Assembly: GCF_017916325.1 (NCBI RefSeq) | Contig: NC_090143.1 | Location: forward strand, 124,001-188,000 | Direction: 5' to 3' | Source: Leishmania martiniquensis | Lineage: Eukaryota > Euglenozoa > Kinetoplastea > Trypanosomatida > Trypanosomatidae | DNA length: 64,000 nt | In this document: positions 1 through 9,755 of the stretch, in pieces | Layout: each line of letters opens with the position of its first letter | How positions within the stretch are numbered: position 1 is the stretch's first letter | Translations under genes and position numbers: made by a program | Notes under the pieces: generated by a model | What the model was told of the DNA's origin: nothing | Databases searched by the model: none | Seen by the model: the letters and a program-made list of their open reading frames with translations, nothing else

Positions 1-3000
1 GAATGCGGCGTTACGTGTGGCCGTGGTGAAGGCGCCATCTCAGCAGGCCCTTTTCAGGGCGGCTTGGAAAGCGCAGCAGGCGGGGGTGACCCCGCCGGCG
101 CAGGTTTGGTGATGCAAGCATTCTTTGATGTGGTGTCGCGCGAGGACGCGCGCCTTCAGAAGGGGCAGCAGCAGCTAAGGCGGCAGCGCGCAGGGCGCCC
201 TTCCGAAAAGGCCCCCAGCGCTGACGCGCTCGTGCTGCTGTCCGTCCTGCGTCAACTGCGTCAGCGGCTGCTTCCGCCGCCTGCGGGCAAAGCTACTGTC
301 ACGGTGCCCGGTGCATGTGGCAGGGAGATGTCTTCTGCAGCTCCGTTGGCGGGGTGCGAGGGCGACATGGCACGCTCTGTGTCCCAATGGGCCGCCTTCG
401 TTCCTCTTTCCCATACACGCACACGAAGCACTCCGCCCACTCGCCGCAGCGGTGGATCTGGCGACGCTGACACGGACCCATGGCCTTCGGGGCCTTTGCG
501 TGATGACACCGCCTGGAGCACCTACCTCCACATACTTCACCTATGCGGCGATGGTCTACGGAGCCGGGCTGCGCGGCGTCGCGGGCGTCGTGCCGCGCCG
601 TCTGCGGCCACTGTGACACACGTCGCACACCAGCTGCAACGATTGATGACGCTCGCCCGTCTTGAGGAGCAGACAGCCCACCCTTCAGTGCCGTCTGCAC
701 GCCGGTCTCGCCTGCTGAGTGATGAAGATTCGGAGCGCATCATCTGCTTTCAGATACGCGGTCTGCAGCGCATCCGAGACCACGTACGCATTCTGGGATG
801 GACCGTCGAGCAGCACATGGAGCTGCTGCTAGCGCAGGAGAGTGTGTTAGCAACGGTGACTGCGGTATGCGCGCTTCAGGGCCGCCCTCACCGTGATGGA
901 GAGTGCTCGCTCGGAGAGGGGTCGAGCGGCACCGTTTCATCAGGGTGCGCCGGACTCTCCAGAAGACCACCAAGGCGAGTTGCTCCAGGAGCGTATGAAA
1001 GGCCTGTCAACCGAGTCGAACAGGCGACAGCAGCGTGCTTCTACCCTGCACTGGCACACCTACTGCGACAGCGCTTTGTAGCAACCCCGTCTAGCCGCAC
1101 CACGAGCACATCCGCGCCTGAGGCATCCACGTCACGACTGGTGTTTCCTCTCGTGGATCGTACGCCGCGTGCTCCGCATGCGACAACAGCGGTGGTGACC
1201 GAGTTTGGGGGTGCTGCTGCTGCTTCGGCGCCTCGCCAACATGGCCCCGCCCCCTCCCTAGCACCGCAGACGACAGCAACAACAGCGACAGCAGAGAGCG
1301 ACAGAGTGGCTTCGACTCTGTTGACCAGCATACATGCTGCCCTCTCTGAAGCGAGAGAGCAAGGGGGCCATCCAGCTCACCGACACCCCATCTGCGAGGC
1401 GGCGCACCCCTGTCCTACCCCGACCCCTGGCAGAACCTGCAACGACCTGCATGCGCTTCTCTCTGCTGTCGTCGCCGCTGTGCAACGGCGCTCGCGCGAC
1501 GCCGATCCGCGACTGCTTTTTGCCTTCCTCAGCGGCAGGGAGCGGGACGCACTGTGGCCGCTCTGGGCCTCTGCAGAGGCGTCTTATCTGGAGCTAATGA
1601 TGGAGTCTGTGGGGCTTGCCGGATCCACGTGCTCGACGACACAGCATGGGCACCGCGTCCTAGAAGCTGGTTTGACGCTGTACGCTCTTGTGCGCCCGTG
1701 GCTGCCTCTCTCCTCGGCTGCTAAGGAGGCGTGTGCCATGGAGGCGGCGCTGTGTCTCGTCACGCTCGCACTACAGCGGCACAAGCCCCTGAACGACGCG
1801 AGAGGCGCCGCAATAGACGTGGACACAGCTGCGACGTCCCTCCCGTATCTCCTCCAGGCTGTGCTCGTCGATATTTTGCATGGTCAGCAGTCGGTGCGAC
1901 TGTCCGCGCGCAGTATTGTTCTCCTCGGTGCGATCTACAGTCAGCTGCAGCGCTGGGAGGATGAGGGGGCCACGACGCCGCAAGTGGAAGCAGGGGTCCT
2001 ACTGTGGCGGATCCTGAGGTCCTTGGGCGCATTGTCTGAGAAGGATGCCGCTGAGGTGCGGGACGCGTGGTCAGCAGAGAGTGAAGCCAGCATCGCTGCC
2101 TGGAGGCCGGGAGCTGCCGATTATATGCCCTCACGGGTGTCTGACAACGCTGCGCCTCCATCCGTTTCGGACACGATAAGGCCTTGCACAGAGCTTGACT
2201 GCACGCGCACCGATGTGGGTAGTGGCCCTCGTATCATCCACGCAATCTACCACGGTTCGTTGCAGGTTCTTTGTGAGAGCGGGAGCAGTGATGGGACTGC
2301 CGAAGCGGAGTGTGGGCGATGGAGGTCCCCTCTGCTGCTGGCGGTGACGCGATTAAGGACCTGGTTGGCCTGCGAAGAGATCGCCTTTGCGCCCCGCCCT
2401 CTATCACGTGCGCGGAGTAGTGAGTCAGCAGCAGAGGCAGCGCTGCACGCCTCCACAGCCACCAGGCTCGCCCTGCCGCAGCTGGGTGTCTTGGAGGACG
2501 TGCTCTGTCTTATGCTAAACAATTTAGCCGGAGACGCCAGTGGTGCGCGCCGCGCCCACAGGGGTGACAGCGAACGAGAGCAGTCGGCAACGCGCCATTA
2601 CAGACGCGCGTTTCTCAGCATGTATGGACTCTATGCAGAAATTAAGCGCGCGTTATCGCTGCCGCCGTGGAGAGGGCAATCGCGGCGCCGCCAACCGAAG
2701 CGCGCGCGCGACGGCGACGGTTCGCAGCACTGCGATGGTGGTGGACGGCTCCGTGACGGATGCGGCGCTGACGTCGGCGACGTTGCATCGCTTCTTCTGG
2801 AGGTTGCGGTGGTGGCGGCGCTCTCGGCAACTGAGGCTGCGCGACCCTGGAAGAGCGCGAGCGCCATCTCCGGCGCTTGGCAACTCACTCTTCTTACCGC
2901 CTTTGTGAGCTGCTGCAACGCGCTCGGCACTCCGCTGCCGAGTTCTTCATACCGGCATCGGCGACAGCGCTCGAGGCCGGAGCAGTCATTGGCAACACCT

Positions 3001-4476
3001 GTGGCGACGCACGTTACCCCGCCTGAAGAAGGTGTGCTGGCATGTGTGGGTGTTGATATGCACGCCGCTGTGCGCCACCTCGCAGCGCGACTTCTTCCTC
3101 GCCTGTCAGAAGGCATGCCGTTCTCAGCGTTCTCTGCCTCTGGCGCCCTTCAGGACTGGCGCGGCGTGCTGACGGCGCTGCGAGCGGTGCAGCGCGTGAC
3201 GTTAGCTTTTTCGGTACCAGAGACGGGTGTGCGCGACGGAGGGGAGGGTGGCGATGCTGGGGCGGCACAGGGGGGCGTGTTGGTGCTGAGCACCTCCACA
3301 GCAGGGCTGCTGTGGGCGCCCCAGTCTCATGAAGACTTCTGTGTTCGAAAGTCGGAGATCTGCCTCGAAGCGCCAAGCCACGGCGCTGATCATGCCAGCC
3401 GCGGTACTGCTGCTCTTGAGGGTCATCAAGCGGTGCACAGCCAGGGCCGCCATCGACACATGGAGCAAGCTCTCCACAGTATGTACTACGCCACGCTGCG
3501 TCTTCTGTGTCGCACACAGCACCTTCTCGCGCTCCCTCTGCCAGTCCTGCTGAAGGAGCTGCTGCATCCATTAGCGGAGCTCGAGCGCGCCGCCGCGAAG
3601 GCGTCGACCCTTTCCCCCAACGCCGCCGACGCGACGCCGTCTGCGGTCAGGTCGACTGCGCCGGGCTGCGACGACAGTGCCGCTGGCAGAAACTGGAAGG
3701 TGGCCGATCGACTCGCCGAGCTCGTGGAGGTGGCGCAGCAGGTTTCAACTCACCCGGCTCTGCGGGAGTCAGCGTCATCCGCTGGTCCACACAGCGGATT
3801 TAGCAGCCTCGGGGCTTGCTGGACGACAGCGTGGCTCGTGTTCATGGCCCTCGCGCAGGTGGAAGAGGGCCTCTTTGCTCAGTGCGAACCGCCTCGAAGC
3901 AGCACCGGTGGCGGCGGCCTTGCGACGCGCGCGACAGCCGCTTTCGCCTCACCGTCACGCTTGTTTGCATCCCGGTACGTCGACCTCCTCGCCCAGCGAG
4001 GAACCTATGCTGCCGACTACCTTGCCTTTCTGCTCGTCGTGTCGCACCACTGTTACAAGCTGCTTCCCATGCATGACAATGGCCTTTCTGTGGCGTCACA
4101 GGCCGAAGAGGAGCGTCGAGTGCAGCTTCGACGCACGCAGCTGCGTCACGTCGTCGCGGTGGCAGCGGCGCCGTCCGCTGTCGGCGCAGTGATGAGACTG
4201 TTTCAGCTGGAGCCCTCGCCGCATCCCCTTCGTGCCGCTACAGTCAAGGCGCGCCCATTCTTGGGGGCCGCCTTTACATCGACGGCTGCACCGGATACCG
4301 ACGCGAAGAAGGGACTGCCGTGTGCACATGAGGAGGAGAGGGCCTCCAGTGAAGCGAGACTCCCTCTGTCAGCGCTGACACCCGACGAGGAGGCCCTGCT
4401 GCACCGCCTCAATCACCTCTTGCAGACGGCGCGTGGCCAGTCGGCACTGCCGTGTAAGGGTCGCGGTGGTGCGTGA
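1..4476 (+). CDS. Large conserved-type hypothetical protein, 5' end cut off by window
   Basis: Frame 1 is open from the first base of the window to TGA at 4474-4476, so about 1491 codons are visible and the true start is probably upstream. The first in-frame ATG is at 112 and could be the start only if a splice site lies just before it. The protein mixes hydrophobic alpha-helical stretches (roughly residues 500-700, rich in Leu and Ala, like helical-repeat proteins) with Ser/Ala/Arg-rich low-complexity linkers. I see no signal peptide, catalytic motif or clear membrane segment. A basic patch lies near residue 905 (QSRRRQPKR). I do not recognise a family. Codon use is GC-rich at third positions, as in the other genes here. 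A real gene is near certain from its length, but the function is unknown; a large helical scaffold is only a guess. Confidence 0.85.
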   Translation, partial: ECGVTCGRGEGAISAGPFQGGLESAAGGGDPAGAGLVMQAFFDVVSREDARLQKGQQQLRRQRAGRPSEKAPSADALVLLSVLRQLRQRLLPPPAGKATVTVPGACGREMSSAAPLAGCEGDMARSVSQWAAFVPLSHTRTRSTPPTRRSGGSGDADTDPWPSGPLRDDTAWSTYLHILHLCGDGLRSRAARRRGRRAAPSAATVTHVAHQLQRLMTLARLEEQTAHPSVPSARRSRLLSDEDSERIICFQIRGLQRIRDHVRILGWTVEQHMELLLAQESVLATVTAVCALQGRPHRDGECSLGEGSSGTVSSGCAGLSRRPPRRVAPGAYERPVNRVEQATAACFYPALAHLLRQRFVATPSSRTTSTSAPEASTSRLVFPLVDRTPRAPHATTAVVTEFGGAAAASAPRQHGPAPSLAPQTTATTATAESDRVASTLLTSIHAALSEAREQGGHPAHRHPICEAAHPCPTPTPGRTCNDLHALLSAVVAAVQRRSRDADPRLLFAFLSGRERDALWPLWASAEASYLELMMESVGLAGSTCSTTQHGHRVLEAGLTLYALVRPWLPLSSAAKEACAMEAALCLVTLALQRHKPLNDARGAAIDVDTAATSLPYLLQAVLVDILHGQQSVRLSARSIVLLGAIYSQLQRWEDEGATTPQVEAGVLLWRILRSLGALSEKDAAEVRDAWSAESEASIAAWRPGAADYMPSRVSDNAAPPSVSDTIRPCTELDCTRTDVGSGPRIIHAIYHGSLQVLCESGSSDGTAEAECGRWRSPLLLAVTRLRTWLACEEIAFAPRPLSRARSSESAAEAALHASTATRLALPQLGVLEDVLCLMLNNLAGDASGARRAHRGDSEREQSATRHYRRAFLSMYGLYAEIKRALSLPPWRGQSRRRQPKRARDGDGSQHCDGGGRLRDGCGADVGDVASLLLEVAVVAALSATEAARPWKSASAISGAWQLTLLTAFVSCCNALGTPLPSSSYRHRRQRSRPEQSLATPVATHVTPPEEGVLACVGVDMHAAVRHLAARLLPRLSEGMPFSAFSASGALQDWRGVLTALRAVQRVTLAFSVPETGVRDGGEGGDAGAAQGGVLVLSTSTAGLLWAPQSHEDFCVRKSEICLEAPSHGADHASRGTAALEGHQAVHSQGRHRHMEQALHSMYYATLRLLCRTQHLLALPLPVLLKELLHPLAELERAAAKASTLSPNAADATPSAVRSTAPGCDDSAAGRNWKVADRLAELVEVAQQVSTHPALRESASSAGPHSGFSSLGACWTTAWLVFMALAQVEEGLFAQCEPPRSSTGGGGLATRATAAFASPSRLFASRYVDLLAQRGTYAADYLAFLLVVSHHCYKLLPMHDNGLSVASQAEEERRVQLRRTQLRHVVAVAAAPSAVGAVMRLFQLEPSPHPLRAATVKARPFLGAAFTSTAAPDTDAKKGLPCAHEEERASSEARLPLSALTPDEEALLHRLNHLLQTARGQSALPCKGRGGA

Positions 4477-6107
4477 AGGAAAGCAGCAAGAAGGCTGTGC
4501 TGAATGTGGGCGGCGAACGCTGCCGTGCAGAAGCGATTCCTGCAGCGAAGGCCTCTGAGAAAGTGAACGAGGAAGGGTGTCATGTGTCGTCTGCGGGGTG
4601 GTGTTAGGCACTGTGTACATGTGCCTCTTCGCCTCACACATGTTGCCCCTACACTTGTCACGACTGCATCGCAAAGGCGCCTCCGTTTCGCGCTTCCCTT
4701 CCTGTCACCTGCAAATTGACCCTGCAGCGATGTCAGCCTCCAGAACCCACACCATAGGGAAGCCACAGCGATGCGCCGGTGCTGGTGTCGGCGGTCAGGT
4801 CCTGCATGGTGTTGCGTCGCCGCGGCCTGCGACAGTGGGCGCGTTTGCGCGGCGCTTCAGCGTGACTCGAGCGTGTATTTCACACGGGCCTCACGCTGCC
4901 CACACCGGTGGCGGCGAGCCGGCGCGACGCCCCCGACGTGGATGCACCACGTGGCGGCCGGCATGGTATGCGGTTACTGTGTGTGAGGCGGCCTGCGGGG
5001 CGGTGCGGCGTGTGGAGTTGGAGGCAGGGGCCTGCGAGAGGGCCGTGGAGAGGGGGGAGGGTGGCGGTGTGGAGTGTAGCCCGCGCTGCTTAGGGGAGAG
5101 CGGACACACGGCAGGGGAGGGCGAAGAGAAACAGTCTTTGCGGTGAGCTCCGTTGCACACATTTGGGTGACTGGTGGTGGTACGTTTATTTTGGGTTGCG
5201 ATGCCCTTACGGCACCGCCCCTCTCCCCTCCCCACCCACACACACACACATTCTCACAGATGGACTGGCACGGGTGTAAGGGCGCACACGCCTCTCTCCC
5301 CCCATCCGACACCTTCCGAGCGCAGAAGCGGTGAAGGTTTGGTGAGTTAGTTAGTTTGTTGAGCCACGCTAAGGACGGCCAATGGAGCCAAAGGTTAAAG
5401 AGAAAGGGTAATCGAACAGCTGTGCGCGAGACCCGAACGGGTGAGATTTCTGTTGCGGCGGTTGGTGCCTCCCCTCCCGTTCCATGAGACGACTTTTTGC
5501 GTTGAAAGGTCCTTCAAGCTTTGCTGTCGTCGGAATCCTCTCGCGTGCGTTGTCGGCTCCCACGCATGCGCGTTCTCGGTCGTCGCCGTAATGGCATCCT
5601 CCTTGGCTCTTCCACTGCCCCCTTCCAACCCCTGGCCTCTGTCTTACCACGCACGCACCCACAGTGCCGCCCTGTGCAGGTAAATCTTAAACCTCTCGCC
5701 TCCCGCCCTCCCCCTTATCCCCACAGTCCTGGTCGCGAGTGCGGGGCCTCCTCCCCTCCCCCCCGACACACACATACACGCACATCACCGGCGCCTCACA
5801 TTACGACCCTCCCACCAAGCCGCACCTCTCTTTGCCATTGCTATTCCCCACCTTCACAGTCGCAGTGAGAGATAGAGAGAGAGCGCGGCATAAGGACGTG
5901 TATGAGTCCTCTCCGCGGCGAAGGAGGGGGAAGACGGGCGGGCGGGGTGGGGTGAGGGGAAGGAATAGGCGCTGCAATGGTGACGCCGTCATACAAGCAC
6001 GTCCATTTGTGCTCTCCCGCTTTCTCTCCCCATCGCGCGCCTTCATCGAATCCGTCGCGCGAACGGGCGCGCCGGCCAACACCACCATAGCGTACAGCTC
6101 CTCCACG
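4477..6107 (+). other. Intergenic spacer / probable 3' UTR of first gene
   Basis: No convincing gene is seen. The first 700 bases have mixed composition and hold a 189-codon open frame (4577-5146) without homology that I can recognise. After about 5200 the sequence becomes pyrimidine-rich with CA repeats (5236-5251 and around 5763-5780). It most likely carries the 3' UTR and polyadenylation region of the upstream gene. Confidence 0.6.
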
Positions 6108-6202
6108 AGCTCTCCTCCTCCCCTTCTTATTACTCTTCTGCTTCCTCTTTGGCCCCCTCCCCCTTCCTTTCTCGTCCCTCACTGCCCCTCTGACGGTGCC
6201 AG
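6108..6202 (+). promoter_or_regulatory. Predicted trans-splice acceptor for the 1123-aa gene
   Basis: A pyrimidine-dominated tract of about 90 nt is followed by AG at 6201-6202. Cutting there gives a 181-nt leader with no ATG before the chosen start at 6384. A (CA)n run lies in this leader at 6312-6328. Confidence 0.55.
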
Positions 6203-6383
6203 GCGGTAAGTGCTGCCAGGGTGGCCCCCTCGATTATTATTTTTTCAACAAATTCGTGTCTCTTCCCATCCTACGCACTCGGTGAGTTTTCCCGTCGCAC
6301 ACACGCGCACGCACACACACACACACACGGTGAGGCGGAGAAGAAACAAGAGGGAGAAAGGGCCCTTCTTGGTGCGCGCCGTC

Positions 6384-9300
6384 ATGTCCAAAGAAGCGGC
6401 CTCAGCCTCGGCCTCAGGATCGAGCGCCACATCCTACCCTTCAACAGCCCCGCTATCGTGGCTGAGTCTTTCCCGCAACGAAGTCCTCGCCGATCACTGT
6501 AGAATGCGGCACCCTCACCTACATGGGCGGGCCGCCAAGGTCGGTGGAGGCGCAACATCGCGGCAGCTGCGCTCTATAAGCTTCACCAGCACCCTCTCTG
6601 GCTCTCTGACGTCGTCACGATCTCGTCCGCTGTCGACGCGCGCGACGCAGACTGTCTCGCCAAGTTGGCGCCCACGTCGACTGGTCAAGGGGGCAAAGCT
6701 CCCCGCATCTGCTTCTGGTGCAGGGTGGACGAACACATCACACATGTCTCTCTGGTCGGCCCTCTCAGTGCCTCCCGCCACGGCACTGGCGACGAGCATC
6801 ACAGCCGCTGCTGAGATGGGGTCCCCGAGTACCGACCGATCCCTGTGCAGTGCCCTTGGCGGACACCGTTCTTCTCCCAAGCTCATCGAGCTCGCCGGCA
6901 CTGAGTCCGCGTCGGAAGACAAGGATGCGCCGTGCTTCAGCACTTCAAAGCCGCTACCTCCAGGAGGCAGCTGTCCCACGCCCTCGCTGCCACATGCCAG
7001 GCCTCATGAGCTGGCTACTAAGACTCCGCTCAAGGGCGTCACGCACACATGCGCAGCAGGGCCGCCATCGACAGCGACGTCAGGGAACCATCGACGCCCT
7101 TCGCCGTCGGCCACGACACTGATGTCCGCCGTTGAAGCGCTCATGGTGGACCCCGACGCACCGCGGCCTGGCCGACGGCACGTATGCTACAAAAGTACGC
7201 CAACATCGTGTGAAGGTTCGCGTACTGCCTTCGCCACCGGCTTCCGAGCACCGCTCTCCGGTATTGCGTGCAGCACCACACCCGTCATCTCCCCCTGCGC
7301 CCGAAGTGGTGTACCGTCCAAGACCTCGTCGCCGGCAGTCACATACATAGCGGCAGTGCCGTCGTCCATCGTGTCGCCCGCACCCCCGGGCGGCTTCCTG
7401 TGGCACCTCTCAACTCCAAAAACGTCACTGGATCGCGTAGAGCGTGCGGAGACCCCCGCGCATCCCCGCAGCGATGGCGCCACCGTCAAAGGAAAGTCAT
7501 GCTCCAGTGCTGCTGCGGCGGCCACGGGCTCCTCACCCCCAACACTGGGCGCACCTGCACCCCGGTCGCCACTCACCCCATCCAATGCCTACAGCTGCGG
7601 CGAACAGCGCATGGAGCTGCCCCTGTGCACTCAAGGCGGCACTGGGTACAGCCGCAATCCACTCGAGCTGAACGTCTCTCACAGCAGCCGGGGACGCTCT
7701 TCTTGGGAGCTGACCCCGCCAACGACGACGTCGCTCTGGGGGAAAACACGGCGGACAGAAAGTGTCGCCAGCGTGCAGTCGGCCAGCGACCGCACCGACG
7801 CCCCGTACCACTTCGAGAACTTCCTCGACGGCGCTGTGGTGTCCTCCGTAGGCGAAGACGATGACTTGCTTCGCGACACGCTATGCAGCTGTGATGTAAG
7901 CGGTGACACTTTCGAAGACGGCGTGAGGTACGAGGCAACGTACGGCCGCAACGATGAGAGAGACAGCAGTACCCGCGGTACTGCTCAGAAACGGGGGAGG
8001 AACCTGACTTCGATGGGTGCTATGCTGCCGCAGTGCCAGTATCTCACAAGCCGGCAACGGCACTGCGACATGCACGCCTGCACCGCAGCACCTTTCAACA
8101 CCGACGCACCAACGATGGACGGCCCCATACTAGCACATACGTCATCATCGCGGGCCACATGGCACCTGCGCACATCGCTCATGAACGCCACTGATAGGTC
8201 CGACTCGGTGTCAAGCCATGAAAGCAGGCGTGGCGGTTCGACTGGCCGCAGAGCTTGTGACACATCCTCGATGGGGGGGCAGTCGCAGCACTACTCGCTG
8301 CGAGGCGCGCCACCGTGTCCGCTGCCGGCACAGTCGCATGATAGCGTCAGCAGCAGTGGCTACCCCCTTGCGGAGAGCCGCAGTGGCGCTGCAGATAGCT
8401 CGACCAGCTCACCGGAGCTGCCCGTCTTCATAACCACACTGTGCTCACCCTCTTTGATGGCGGCAGCTTCTTTTGGCAACGGCGCAGGCGGCAGGCGCCT
8501 CCATGCGGAGGTGGGCGAGGGCGCGACGCGCGTGCGGGGAAGGAATGGCTGCACCACTGTAGACCTTGTCAAGAGATCCGCCCCGCTGCCCCGCGGCCCC
8601 CGCAGGCACCGATGCAGCGACGGCGGTAGCAGTAGCCTTCACAGGTCCTTCAGCAACCCTCTTGACCTACCTCTCAGAGCACATGATCGTGCTTCACACC
8701 CCGATAACAGCTCGGACACTGAGGGGTGTGCGCGCAACGCCATGAGCGGCCATGGTGACAACGACAGTGGCGGGCGAAACGGGACGCGCACCGGCAGCGG
8801 GACGGCGAGCTGCAATCCAAGCTCAGCTCCGTGGGTGCGGCGCGTCTCTCGCCCGTCTCCACTTCACCTCCGTAGCCCCAACAACAGGCAGCGGAGGGTG
8901 GAGGTGGCATCGGTGGCAACTGCAGATCAAGGCCATGGCACTGGCGACGATGCTGCGGCGTGCTTGCCAGAATGCGTGCCGGCCGCACCGGCATCCTACC
9001 CCGGGGAGAACCATGCGTGCTCGCTGCACACGAGGCACGCCCCAGCGGCTGCCACTGCATTGCCATCAAGCGGAGCGACCATGCGCACGCAGGAGCAGTC
9101 GGTCGTGTCAGTCGGTTCGGCACACGGCTGCGTGGCGCTGAGCCCCTCGGGGCGATACCAATACCACCACCAAGGGCTCCAGCGGCGCTGGGGCTTCGGG
9201 CTGCCATGGGTCATGCTTCCCTCTGGCATCGTAGTGATCCTGCTGCTCCTGGCCACTTGGGCTGCCACCCCCGTCATGTCGTCGTGTATTGTGTCGCGTT

Positions 9301-9755
9301 CCACCTCAGAGTGCCACATGCGTAGCTGCGCTAAGGTGGTTGCTTTTATGGAGGACGTGACGCTACTGCCCGCCACGCCACGTAAGATCTTTACCGGCTC
9401 GCATGCCATGAATACAGCGCGGTCGAGCCGCCGCCGCCTGCACACGTCACCACCAAAAAGGATGCCGCGGTCGCCTTGCGCGACCATCGGGTCTACGGAC
9501 CTCACCAAGGCGATGGCCACCCATACATCCGTCTCTCTCAGCTCCCTGGAGCCGTGGGACGACGCATTGCATAGTCCGCCCCGATTCAGCGACACGCCAG
9601 GCAATCTCAGCGCCGCTGCCGAGATCACGGGGCGGGTGATGTTGATGACGGACGAACACCAGGAAGGCGAGCACGTGACCCTCAGCATGAAGGCTGCTCA
9701 ATCCAGGTACAACCGCCGCCGGACTGACCTTGAAGGCGGTAGGAAGGCGGCATGA
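6384..9755 (+). CDS. Hypothetical Ser/Thr-rich protein with one C-terminal membrane segment
   Basis: The protein is 1123 aa. The frame stays open 5' of 6384 only through non-ATG codons and CA-repeat sequence; ATG 6384 (MSKEAASAS) is the first ATG after the predicted splice site. Residues 1 to about 930 are low complexity, rich in Ser, Thr, Pro, Gly and Arg, and probably disordered, with many SR, SS and SP sites suited to phosphorylation. One strong hydrophobic stretch lies near residues 940-965 (PSGIVVILLLLATWAA), followed by a Cys/Ser-containing tail of about 155 residues. No N-terminal signal peptide is visible, so a single-span anchor with a long N-terminal domain of unknown side is the simplest reading. 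I do not recognise a family. Length and codon use support a real gene. Confidence 0.8.
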   Translation: MSKEAASASASGSSATSYPSTAPLSWLSLSRNEVLADHCRMRHPHLHGRAAKVGGGATSRQLRSISFTSTLSGSLTSSRSRPLSTRATQTVSPSWRPRRLVKGAKLPASASGAGWTNTSHMSLWSALSVPPATALATSITAAAEMGSPSTDRSLCSALGGHRSSPKLIELAGTESASEDKDAPCFSTSKPLPPGGSCPTPSLPHARPHELATKTPLKGVTHTCAAGPPSTATSGNHRRPSPSATTLMSAVEALMVDPDAPRPGRRHVCYKSTPTSCEGSRTAFATGFRAPLSGIACSTTPVISPCARSGVPSKTSSPAVTYIAAVPSSIVSPAPPGGFLWHLSTPKTSLDRVERAETPAHPRSDGATVKGKSCSSAAAAATGSSPPTLGAPAPRSPLTPSNAYSCGEQRMELPLCTQGGTGYSRNPLELNVSHSSRGRSSWELTPPTTTSLWGKTRRTESVASVQSASDRTDAPYHFENFLDGAVVSSVGEDDDLLRDTLCSCDVSGDTFEDGVRYEATYGRNDERDSSTRGTAQKRGRNLTSMGAMLPQCQYLTSRQRHCDMHACTAAPFNTDAPTMDGPILAHTSSSRATWHLRTSLMNATDRSDSVSSHESRRGGSTGRRACDTSSMGGQSQHYSLRGAPPCPLPAQSHDSVSSSGYPLAESRSGAADSSTSSPELPVFITTLCSPSLMAAASFGNGAGGRRLHAEVGEGATRVRGRNGCTTVDLVKRSAPLPRGPRRHRCSDGGSSSLHRSFSNPLDLPLRAHDRASHPDNSSDTEGCARNAMSGHGDNDSGGRNGTRTGSGTASCNPSSAPWVRRVSRPSPLHLRSPNNRQRRVEVASVATADQGHGTGDDAAACLPECVPAAPASYPGENHACSLHTRHAPAAATALPSSGATMRTQEQSVVSVGSAHGCVALSPSGRYQYHHQGLQRRWGFGLPWVMLPSGIVVILLLLATWAATPVMSSCIVSRSTSECHMRSCAKVVAFMEDVTLLPATPRKIFTGSHAMNTARSSRRRLHTSPPKRMPRSPCATIGSTDLTKAMATHTSVSLSSLEPWDDALHSPPRFSDTPGNLSAAAEITGRVMLMTDEHQEGEHVTLSMKAAQSRYNRRRTDLEGGRKAA

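Noticed and set aside
2631..3571. Minus-strand frames of 161 and 185 codons inside the first gene
   Set aside because: They are complement shadows of a GC-rich coding sequence with matching codon phase on the + strand.
4577..5146. 189-codon + strand frame after the first gene
   Set aside because: Its start lies within 100 nt of the upstream stop, no good pyrimidine tract plus AG precedes it, it competes with overlapping frames on both strands, and no domain is visible.
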